DNA from: Simmondsia chinensis
Lineage: Eukaryota; Streptophyta; Magnoliopsida; Caryophyllales; Simmondsiaceae
Length of the DNA: 64,000 nt
NCBI GenBank assembly: GCA_018398585.1
Contig: JAGTTD010000001.1
Span: forward strand, 39,199,938 to 39,263,937
Direction of reading: 5' to 3'
Shown: piece after piece, positions 55,015 through 64,000 of the stretch
Position numbering within the stretch: position 1 is the stretch's first letter
Layout of the letters: every line of letters begins with the position of its first letter
The notes under the pieces: model-generated
Seen by the model: the letters and a program-made list of their open reading frames with translations, nothing else
Told to the model about the DNA's origin: nothing
The model's database searches: none
Program-made: the position numbers and the translations under genes

Positions 55015-56985
55015 CTCCCCCTCAAGTTGGAGCATGCAAGTTGACAATGCCCAACTTATGAAGAAAGATTGAAAATGAGGATAACCCGAGTGCGTTTGTA
55101 AACATATCAGCCACTTGACCCGAAGACCGAACAAAAGATGTGGAAATTTTCTTTGCTAACAATTTCTCTCGAACGAAGTGGCAATCAATTTCTATGTGTT
55201 TCGTTCTCTCGTGAAACACAGGATTGGAGGCAATATGAAGTGTTGCCTGATTATCACAAAACAAGATGGCAGGTTGATCAGTGCCAACTTGCAAATCACG
55301 AAGTATGCGCCTCAACCACACTAACTCACTAGTAACTGTAGCCATGGCCCTATACTTTGCTTCAGCGGAAGAACAAGAAACAACGGATTGTTTCTTAGAA
55401 CGCCATGAGATAGGAGAATTCCCCAAAAATGTAACAAAACCTGTAGTGGAACGTCTAGAATTCGGGCAACCTGCCCAGTCAGCATCACAATAAGCACGAT
55501 GAGACAAGTCACATGCACGTGGTAGAAAAATACCCTGACCTGGTGTCCCTTTAATGTAGCGAAGGACACGATCAGCACCTTCTAAATGCGGTTCCCGCGG
55601 ATCATGCATAAATTGACTAAGAATTTTAACGGCATAACATATGTCAGGACGAGTGATGGTCAGGTAGAGAAGTCTTCCTGCTATTCGACGATACTGTCCC
55701 GGATCTTCTACACGGTCCCCTTCCCCATCAGCTAGTCAATGGTTTTGGACTATAGGAGTGGAAGCAGGCTTAGCTCCTAAAAGACCTGTTTCACTTAAAA
55801 TGTCAAGCGCATATTTTCTTTGATTTAAAACAATTCCATCCTTCGTGCGTGCAACCTCTATTCCAAGAAAATATTTAACTGGGCCTAAGTTCTTAATCCC
55901 AAACTGCTTATCAAGTGAAGCCTTGACCTTCTCTATGTGACTTAGGTTATTTCCAGTTACGATCACATCATCAACATATACCAGTATACTAGTAAAAACT
56001 GATTCATGAGTATATGTAAACAAAGAATAATCTGACTTTGATTGCACGAAACCCATGCCAACCAAAAAGGAAACAAACTTCTAGTTCCAGTTACGAGAAG
56101 CCTGTTTAATTCCATAAAGAGACTTACGCAAACGACAAACTTTACCCTTATGTTGCTTCTCAAACCCTTGAGGAAGTGTCATATAAACTTCTTCATCTAA
56201 GTCACCATGCAAGAAGGCATTATTAACATCCAACTGATGCACAATCCAATCCCTAGCGGCTGCAACTGCAAGAACACATCCAACTATGACAAGTTTAGCG
56301 ACAGGGGCAAAAGTGTCATGATAATCGATACCTTCGATCTGAGTGTATCCTTTGGCAACCAAACGTGCTTTGTAGCACTCAATGGTACCGTCCGACTTAT
56401 ATTTTATTTCATAGACCCACTTGGAGTCTATGGCTCGTTTCCCGGGCGGTAATTCTTCCAATGTCCACGTCCTATTATGTTCAAGTGCTGAAATTTCTTT
56501 CTCCATTGCATCTCTCCAATGTTTATGACCTATAGCTTGAGAAAAATGTTGTGGCTCATCACCTGAAGTGATGGCTTTAAGCAAAGACAAGTGAGAGTTA
56601 GAAAATCGTGCATTAGACACAAAATTTGACAAGGGGTAAACCATACCTGAGTCAACTGAAGGAGCGGTAGCACGAGAATGGGCTATAGAAGAAGGAACAT
56701 CCACAATAAAATCTTGATACTTAGCTGGCATTGAGCAAACCCGACTTGGTCTACCCGAAGTACCCGGTGCAGCAGCACCCCGGGGTCTATCAGACCCCTA
56801 TTCTGGTGCTGCAGCACCCGATTCTGGTGCTGCAGCACTAGTGTCTGTCGGTGGTACTGCCACCGACAGATCTGGCAGCTCCGGTGGTGGTTCGACCACC
56901 ACCGATTCTTCCTGTACACGAGTCCTCCCGTGATCTTTATCATCCACATAACGTATTAGATCAATTTCGTTATCATCATTTCCTT
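55015..56985 (-). pseudogene. copia pol: RT and RNase H, almost one open frame
   Basis: One frame from about 56960 to 55022 with stops only near 56779, 56081 and 55736. Order: Pro/Ala-rich linker with PESGAAAPE repeats, [59 protein letters not shown], catalytic YVDDVIVTG near 55980, LGPVKYFLGIEVARTKDG, and RNase H with AYCDADWAGCPNSRRSTTGF, SSAEAKYRAMA (usually EAEYR: Glu kept at the first position) and FCDNQATLHIA. C terminus DMFTNALGLSSF, then stop at 55022. Integrase, protease and gag are absent on this strand. Confidence 0.9.
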
Positions 56986-56989
56986 TCCC

Positions 56990-57300
56990 TTGCTTTTCAA
57001 GATAAGGAAACTTGTTCTCATTGCAAAAGACAGGGACACACTAAAGAACGTTGCTTCGAGCTCATAGGATATCCGGCTGGATGGAAGAATCGTGGACAAA
57101 ACTGAGCAGCAGCAGCCACTGTAGCTGCTGCGCATTTGACAGCACACCACCAGCAGACGCTGCTGCTGCCGGTAGCGAATGGTGGCGCCCCACCACAGCC
57201 GAACAACAGCCCCGTTGTTGGGTTGTCGGCATCTCAATATCAGCAGTTGTTGTCTTTACTCAGTGCCGAGGGAAGTTCACCTTGTGTTAAAATGTCAGGT
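56990..57300 (+). pseudogene. copia gag zinc-knuckle fragment in opposite orientation
   Basis: QDKETCSHCKRQGHTKERCF (CCHC complete: C-x2-C-x4-H-x4-C) and ELIGYPAGWKNRGQN are a copia Gag C terminus, here on the plus strand. A stop at 57103 is followed in frame by a Gln/Ala/Pro-rich stretch and QYQQLLSLLSAEGSS, the usual linker before protease. It meets the minus-strand pol head to head near 56985. Confidence 0.82.
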
Positions 57301-57981
57301 CACTAGAAAATGTTAAGCTACTTTAGTGCTTTCAACGAAAATTCTACAAATTATGAAAAACAAATTCATCACGTGTTAATACCTATATATGTTACCTAAA
57401 TCATATATTGAGTTAATAGTGTTAGTGTAATAGTTTAACTCACAACACCCAAGCAAAAGATGCTAGGTTGAAATCTCATATATTTCTGCCAAGTGTTGGT
57501 TTTTTCTCTTTATGGAAGATGGCATACTATTTACCAAAAAAATCAATCTTTTTTTAATAAAGGAGACCTAATCATGATCCACATCAACAATTTCCAATAA
57601 AAATCCATCGAGTTAAGACAAAGGATACCTAATTATTTTATTTTTTTTTTTATTTTAAAGTATCCAAGTGATAAACTTTTATATATTAAAAAGTCAAGAT
57701 ATAGAAGTGAAATGTTCAAATGCCAAAACATCTGGGTAAGAAATTTCATTTTATTTTTGTTCAAATAGTTTACACCAAACAAATGAAAAAAGGAAAGTAA
57801 TTCTTGAAGTATTGTTTTCTTCTTTACCAAATCAATGTAGGAAGTAATGGGAATAAAGGCAGATTGTATAGGACCCATTCAATATTATTTTCTTTTTTTT
57901 TTAATTTTAAGAAACTAAAAATCAAATTTTGAGAATAAGTTCTTATTTATTCCAAAGCATCTTGTTTTATCTAAACCTTTT
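57301..57981. other. AT-rich spacer
   Basis: Several T runs (57640-57650, 57892-57903). Nothing recognised. Confidence 0.5.
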
Positions 57982-58125
57982 TGTGAGAATATAGGTTAAT
58001 AAAGCATACCCAATAGGGTTGTTGAGGCATATATTTATAGAGAAGACCCAGAAGGGGGAAATTACATAAAAGCCCTTAGGCAACATAAATAGAAATACAT
58101 AAATATATAAAATATATCTCTAATA
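57982..58125 (-). repeat. 3' LTR
   Basis: 144 bp; minus strand TATTAGAGATATATT...ATATTCTCACA with a CTATAAATATATGCC box. Polypurine tract GATTGAGGGGACG at 58126-58138. Confidence 0.75.
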
Positions 58126-58132
58126 CGTCCCC

Positions 58133-59560
58133 TCAATCTATGCGAGGGGAGCTCACGTGCAGATTGGCTTTTTGGAGGCGGAAGCTATCAGTAACCAATC
58201 CTTTGGTGAATATGTCAGCAACCTGTTTGGTAGTAGGTGTGTATCGAACCTGGATATCACCCTTAACAATCTTCTCACGAACATAATGAAAATCAATATC
58301 AACATGCGTGCTACGGTCATTAGAGATTGGATTTGCAACCAGGTAGGTAGGGGAGACATTATCACAGTAGACAAGTATCGGTCCAGTGTGGCGCAGGCCT
58401 AGGTCACGCATAAGGTATCTGATCCAATCACATTCAGCAACAACCTTAGCTACAGTATGATATTCGGACTCGGTGGAAGACTTAGCAACCATAGGCTGCT
58501 TCTTCACACGCCACGAGATGAGGTTAGGGCTTAGGAACAAAGCGAAGCCCGTGGTGGAGCGATGGGTTTCAGGGCAACCACCCAGTCTACATCGACATAA
58601 GCAGTGCCAGAGGTGCATGACCCCCAGGCGATAAGGAGGCCATGATCGGGCGTGAACTGAAGGTATCGTAGGATGCATTTAACCATCTTCCTATGAGAAG
58701 TAGTGGGAGAGTGCATGAACTAAGACACACGGTTAACCGCATATGCTGTATCTGGACGGGTCATGTTGAGATACTGGAGGGCACCCACCGCACTGCGAAA
58801 CTCGGTCGGATCGGGTAAGGAAGACCCGTCAGATACAGACGGTTGGACCCGAGCCGGTAAGGGAGTTTGCACAGGTTTATCCTCAAGCATGTCACTCTTA
58901 CCTAGTAGATCGAGGGTGTATTTATGTTGAGAAATAAACAAGCCATGTTTGGTAAGTGTGGCCTTTATACCAAGAAAGTAATGAAGAGGGCCAAGGTCTT
59001 TCATGGCAAACTGAGTGGAGAGAGATGCAATGAGGTGGGTAAGAAGAGAGGAGTCAGATCCAGTAAGAATAATGTCATCCACATACAAAAGCAGGCAAAC
59101 AATGCTACTGGGGGAGTGATGTACCAATAAAGAGGGATCGGTCTTACTACAGTAGAACCCAAGACTGTAGAGGAATGTGCTAAACCTATGAAACCAAGCT
59201 CGAGGTGCCTGTTTGAGGCCATACAGGGCCTTATGCAGGCGGCATACGTGCGTCGAGAATTTGGGGTGAATGAACCCCGGAGGCTGACGCATGTATACCT
59301 CTTCTTTGAGAAAACCATGTAAAAACACATTTTTGACATCAAGTTGGCAAATGGACCACTTATGATTGACAGCAAGAGCAAGTATGAACCTGATGGTGGT
59401 AGGTTTGACAACAGGGCTAAAGGTTTCAAAGTAGTCAAGGCCCTCACATTGATGAAAGCCTTAAGCGACAAGGAGGGCCTTGAAGCGATCAACAGAGCCA
59501 TCAGGTTTATAGTTGACCTTATACTTCCAAGTACTACCGACCACATTTTGAGAAGGTGAT
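58133..59560 (-). pseudogene. copia RT and RNase H
   Basis: RT: the start (RSTINLMALLIASRPSLSLK) is frame-shifted. It is followed by MFLHGFLKEEVYMRQPPGFI, LHKALYGLKQAPRAWFHRFS, YVDDIILTGSDSSLL near 59085-59040, KDLGPLHYFLGIKATLTKHG and PTEFRSAVGALQYLNMTRPD. RNase H: AYVDVDWVVA / RCRLGGCPETHRSTTGFALF in two frames, KSSTESEYHTVA (Glu), LVYCDNVSPTYL (Asp) and RYTPTTKQVADIFTKGL. Frame changes near 58680 and 59330. Close relative of 870-2157. Confidence 0.9.
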
Positions 59561-59599
59561 GCAGGAACTAAGTCCCATGTCTGGTTTTGAATGAGGGCA

Positions 59600-60775
59600 T
59601 TGAACTCCTCAACCATGGCTTCCTGCCACTAAGGGTTTTTAACGGCCTGTGAAAAACATGTAGGTTCCTGAACCATAACAACAGAGCTAAGAGACAGTAT
59701 GTGTTTGGACTTGCGTATCCAGTCCTTGAGGCGGGTGGGCATGGGGTGCACATTCGAGGGGGAGGATGCGGCAATAGAGGTAGTAGGAGACTCAGGGTGA
59801 CCATCCAAGGAGGTCACCGTGGGAACGGTGTGGGGAAGTTGGTGTGCACCGCCTGAGTCGTGAACGGGACCCGACTCATCCGTGGGAACCACAATGGAGG
59901 GGGCAGGAGACCCAGCAGAAGGCGGGGGGGTAGGAGAGGCAGCAGGGATTCGCGGTGGTGTAGGCAGGGGAGGACCCGAGCTCGACACACCCAGAAGCCG
60001 CACTGTGTCATTAGGTGCGGCCGTGTGCATGGAGCAAGTCAAAACCGGACTTGTCAGGGGAATGTCCACAATGGCTTGGGTTTGAGGCTCATGCAAACTA
60101 GAGACTAGGTCAGGATAAGGAAATAAATGCTCGACAAAGTGAACATGACGACTAATGTAAACACGACCAGTAGTGGGGTCTAAGCAACGATACCCCTTGT
60201 AACGACCCGCATACCCAATAAAGACACAGGGGACAGACATGGGGCCAATTTATGAGGGGTACGAGATGTGAAGTTGGGATAACATGCACACCCAAAGACC
60301 CAAAAAGCACTATAGTTAGGCGCCTTTTTAAAAAAAAAAATTCAAAAGGAGAGAGATTTTGTAAGTTTGGAGTTGGCAACCGGTTTATAATGTAGCAAGT
60401 TGTGCAGGCAGTATTAGCCCAAAATTTAGGTGGAAGACACGCCTGAAAAAGCAAGGTCCGTACCTTTTCACTTAGATGTTGATGCTTTCATTCCGCCACC
60501 CCATTTTGTTATGGAGTATCAAGACAGGAGAGATGGAAGCGAATACCATGGGCGCGACAAAGGGTAGCCATGGACCTATTGTCAAACTCACAGCCTCCAT
60601 CACTTTGAAAACATTTAATTTTGACATTGAATTGATTTTCGACAAGCACCTTAAAATCAGAAAAGATGGAGTACACTTCGTCCTTCCTTTGCATCGGATA
60701 AAGCCAGGTAAATCGTGTATAATCATCAACAAATAGCACATAATAACGAAAAGCAGAATCACACACGACTGGCGA
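59600..60775 (-). pseudogene. copia integrase
   Basis: Core: YYVLFVDDYTRFTWLYPMQR (Asp) near 60740, VKIKCFQSDGGCEFDNRSMA (Asp) near 60620, then a stop where relatives have HTPQQNGVAER. The next frames carry MLFQACLPPKFWANTACTTC and VPCVFIGYAGRYKGYRCLDP near 60240-60180. The long linker to RT (60170-59680) is Pro/Ser/Thr-rich and ends in EPTCFSQAVKNP. Confidence 0.88.
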
Positions 60776-62450
60776 TTACCAAACATCCGAATGTATTAAT
60801 TGTAAAGGCGAAGTAGTAGTATGTAATACACGCAAAAAGGGTAAACGACTCGACTTTTCTAAACAACATGCATGACAATGTCTTATTGAGCTAGCACTAG
60901 AAACAGAAGTAATTAAAGAACGGGTGCGTAAAGTATCCAAAACAGAATTTCCTAAATGACCTAAGAACCTGTGCCAGAGTTCAGCCGGGACAGTCCGTGC
61001 TACGAGTCCAATAGGGTGCGGAGAAAACCCATAGAGGGGTCCTTCACTGTGTATCTTGAGGAGGGGCGTCCCCGTAACCTTGTCCTTGACACAAAAAGAA
61101 GAAGATTCCAACTCTACAACACAGGTATTATCACGACACAGCTGTTTAATAGACAATAGGTTGTATGTGAGACCAGGAACCAACATAACATTAGGGAGCA
61201 ACAGGTCACGAGTTTTAGTGCGAATTTTGAAAAACCAATGTGAGTGACCAGTAGCAAAGAACCATTGCCAACTTGAATCAATTTTGAACCACGATAAACA
61301 ACATGTTTAGTTAAAACACCTAAGTTAGAATTCATATGATTAGACGCCCCGAAGTCAAGGTACCATGTAGGATCAGCAGAATCATTGACAGACATGGCCG
61401 ATAAAGATTGCGAAAGGTCTGAGTTAACATAGCGGTGAGGGCAAAGAGAGGCAGCATGACCTGCTTGATGACAAATCTGACAAACCAATGGACCAGCACC
61501 TAGAATACCATCATGAGGCTGACGAGAATTCATACCTGAGTTGAGACCCCAGTTCTGCGGATATGGAGGAGGACCACCCGCGGGAGCCATACTTGTACCG
61601 GATGATTGGTGCAGTTGACTGTGCGGAGCACCCCGACTCCCGGAGTTCCCATTGCGATTGTTCTTTTTGCGTCCACGGCCCTTGCGACCACGCCCGCCCC
61701 AACCCCGACTAGAGCCCAAGGGGTCCGAGGGAGCACCGGTAGCAACGAGCGCATGGCTATGGTCTCGAGAGAAGCGTGCATGAATGCAGGAGAGAGCGGC
61801 TTCCTCATCTAACAAAGCGGTCTTGAGTTGTTCGAAGGAAAGGTTGCGAGACGACTGACGAGTGAACGTATTAAAGGCAACGTACTCCAGAGGGAAACCG
61901 AATAGTGGGTAGTGCGTGAGCTCACGGTTGGGTACCGGTGAATCGATGGCTGCAAGGTCATCGGCAATAGTTTTGAGTTCGGTTAAGTAGGCTGTCATGG
62001 TTTTATTATCTTTGCGTAAAGTTAGAAGTTGAGACCGGAGGTTGAATTCTTTAGCAAGGGAGTGGTCTCAAAAACTTTTGGCTAGGGTATTCCACATGTC
62101 TAGGGATGTGGAGTGGTGAATGACATCATTAAGGACAAGACACGCAAGAGAGGCCCACAAGCAAGCCCTAATGCTTTGGTCTATGCAAGACCATGTCATA
62201 GCATCAAGGTTAGGAATATATTGACCCGTGGGTGGCTGGATTTGATTGGGGGGACAGGGGGTAGTGCCATCAACGATACCCATGAGTCGGTGGGCACGTA
62301 AAACCATAGAGACTTGTTCCCACCACGTACTATAGTCAGTGGGGTTCTCCAATTTTATAGTAACCAGGCTTGTAATGGAGGAGGGGGGAAGAGGACTCAT
62401 ATGGGAGAAGAAGGCCAAGGGGGTTGGCAATCGGGCCATAAGAGGGGAAC
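60776..62450 (-). pseudogene. copia gag, protease and pre-integrase
   Basis: Gag starts at MARLPTPLAFFSHMSPLPPS near 62440 and has NPTDYSTWWEQVSMVLRAHR and TAYLTELKTIADDLAAIDSP. A stop near 62068 splits it in frame. Zinc knuckle CQICHQAGHAASLC near 61475 has the CCHC spacing. Protease WYLDFGASNHMNSNLGV near 61365 reads Asp-Phe-Gly where Asp-Ser/Thr-Gly is normal. A frame change near 61200 leads to pre-integrase LPNVMLVPGLTYNLLSIKQL and LWHRFLGHLGNSVLDTL, then CHACCLEKSSRLPF (HHCC) at 61200-60776. Confidence 0.9.
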
Positions 62451-62498
62451 AGTAATTTGAAAAATTAGTTGAGGATAAAGGGAGACGGAAATTATACT

Positions 62499-64000
62499 TT
62501 TTTTTTTTTGTTAAATCAATATATATGAAAGAATATATGTACAAGTCTACGAGGGGCATACCCCAAGCCAAGGCCCTAGGCCTACATCAAAGAATCAATC
62601 CGAAGAAAGAGTCCAACATCAGAATCAAAAGCCAACACAGCCAAACAACAAAGAAGAACAAAGCAAAAATGCAAACAAAGCTAATGCTCAATCCCCCATT
62701 CCTGCAAGAGCTGTGACTGACGATGAGCACCGCGAAGAGTGTGAGCTGCAAGGAGACGGCTGCGAACCAATCCTGTGATCTCCTCAGTGACAACTGTAGA
62801 AGGCCTGGACTGGGAGCGCTGAATCCTCAGGTTACGCTCGTATCAAAGGATGTAAACCGTCGCAGAAAGACAAAGTCGGGCAAGAATCCGATCCACCTCG
62901 CGACCACGGAGCCTGCTAGCGGCCCACTGGACCGGCTTATGCCAAGGAAGCAAAGGCCAGGCGAAAGAGGTGCGAGAAGACACATTGGACCAGACCGCAG
63001 CAGAGAAGCTGCAGCTGAAGAAGAGATGATTGTGCGACTCATCATCCGACCCACACAACACAGAAGTAGCCCGAACATCCTGCACTCTATGTCTCAGTAG
63101 TCTGTCAAAGGTCCAAAGCCGCTCACAGGAGGCAAGCCAAAGGATGAAGGAATGTCTCGGTATATGCAGCTGGAACCAAAGGAGATGGTGGATGGAGTCC
63201 TCCTCCCTCCGGCTACGGATCATCTCCCAAGCTGATCTAGTGGAGAAGACCCCAGATGGGTCACCCATCCACCGCACACTATCAGCTACCCCCGACCGGG
63301 GCCTGAAGTCGACAGAATCCCAGATAGGTAGCAGCTCAACAATATCCTGTGGGAAGTGCCACTGATCACCCTGAATAATGTCAGAAACACGAGAGCCCAA
63401 GCGATGACCAGTGGAATGAAGGAGGCGGAAAGTGAACGGCCCCTCTAAACGTCCACACGGCAACCAGTAGTCAAACCACAACATTGTATCACGTCCATCA
63501 CCAATAATGTGCCAGAAGGCCCCACCACACAACGACCTAACACCCAGGATGCTCCTCCATGACCATGGAATCGATCCTTAAGGCTGAATATCCCAAAAAG
63601 ACTTCCCCTTGAGTCGGTTAGCATGGATCCACCGAGGCCAAAGAGAGTCACGATCAGTGAGTAGAACCCAGATATGCTTCATGAGAGAAGCCTGGTTCCA
63701 CTCTCGCAAACGCCGAATCCCAAGACCACCCTCCCTACGGGGATAACAGAGATGCGACCAGGCGACCTTGGCCCAGCCCGGGCCCAAAGAAGTGCCCTTT
63801 CATAGGAAGGCAGCAAGAGTCGACTCGATCTTCTGGATCATCAGCTTCGGAAGGATGAAGACAGATGACCAGAAGACCTTAATAGAAAAAAGAACTGATC
63901 GGATAAGCTGCAGACGGCGGGCATAAGATAAAGAACGAGATGTCCATAGCTGAATGTGGGTACGGATGCGGTCTAATAAAGGCTTACAGTTAATGAACTA
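62499..64000 (-). mobile_element. L1-type plant LINE, 3' part (5' part outside window)
   Basis: A T run at 62499-62511 is the poly(A) tail of a minus-strand LINE, inserted in the leader or gag start of the copia. One frame runs from the right edge to a stop at 62681-62683. The interval 62512-62680 is the 3' untranslated region. No target duplication can be checked because the other end is outside the window. Confidence 0.88.
62681..64000 (-). pseudogene. LINE ORF2 C-terminal half: RT thumb and zf-RVT
   Basis: About 440 codons in a single frame with in-frame stops only (63998, 63800, 63578, 62843), no frameshift. Order: SLSYARRLQLIRSVLFSIKV (RT thumb), WAKVAWSHLCYPRREGGLGI, NQASLMKHIWVLLTDRDSLW, then the zinc-binding domain CGSDDESHNHLFFSC near 63055-63010, and an Arg-rich tail (HRQSQLLQEWGIEH). 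At 63800 and 62843 the stop replaces a position that is usually Trp (FLWKG, xIWxERN). The catalytic YADD box would lie outside the window. Confidence 0.9.

Larger units (their letters stand above)
57982..62498 (-). mobile_element. nearly full-length Ty1/copia element lacking its 5' LTR in the window
   Basis: From the 3' LTR (57982-58125) through RNase H, RT, integrase, pre-integrase, protease and gag to the gag leader near 62490, where an L1-type LINE interrupts it. Domain order and wording match the element at 1-2322. Confidence 0.9.

Overview
The window looks like repeat-dense, AT-rich nuclear DNA from a flowering plant, most likely a eudicot. The basis is Ty1/copia polyproteins of the plant TNT1 type, plant chromoviruses with chromodomains, an RTE-class and an L1-class LINE of plant type, LTRs primed by initiator Met-tRNA (TGGTATCAGAGC and variants), and many A/T runs. 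I found no convincing single-copy host gene, tRNA gene or CRISPR array. Nearly every recognisable coding segment is a remnant of a retroelement with stops, frameshifts or deletions.

Layout. (1) 1-2322: 3' part of a + strand copia element. (2) 3649-15039: an old + strand copia with 132-143 bp LTRs. It is opened by a full-length chromovirus (5080-10919, LTRs 621/635 bp) and by a 1254-bp solo LTR (13487-14740, 5-bp target duplication ATATT). (3) 15121-15380: a minus-strand composite of a 5S rRNA-like head and an RTE-LINE-type 3' tail, probably a 5S-derived SINE. (4) 15381-21890: mostly unassigned, with one glycine-rich reading frame and decayed coding-like sequence. (5) 21895-34150: a four-level nest. 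A + strand gypsy is split by a minus-strand chromovirus (22130-32585, TSD AGTAC). Its 5' LTR is split by an RTE LINE (about 25261-31975). That LINE is in turn split by a non-autonomous LTR element (26067-28738, TSD AAAGT) with an intact 392-residue reading frame. (6) 36116-46088: three related gypsy-type elements whose LTR ends begin TGATG(C)AG and finish GCATCA. Two are gag-only non-autonomous units and one is an internally deleted gag-pol copy. (7) 46152-46212: a 29-bp scrap of the SINE/RTE tail with a 16-bp target duplication. (8) 47198-48190: a LINE-like 3' region with an internal tandem duplication. (9) 48530-53562: a complete TNT1-type copia on the minus strand. (10) 54312-57300: a chimeric locus where one LTR is both the 3' LTR of a copia pol and the PBS-side LTR of a TRIM-like unit, and where gag and pol lie head to head. 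(11) 57982-62498: a nearly full-length minus-strand copia of the same lineage as the one at the left edge, broken in its leader by an L1-type LINE (62499-64000).

The coding segments do not form host operons. They work, or once worked, as retrotransposon modules (gag, protease, integrase, reverse transcriptase, RNase H, chromodomain; endonuclease plus RT for the LINEs). The most interesting signals are the 5S/RTE-tail composite SINE, a chromovirus LTR rich in heat-shock-element-like GAAnnTTC repeats, the gag-like-protein-only LTR element, and several chimeric or filler-DNA junctions. All calls come from reading the sequence. No database search or alignment program was run.
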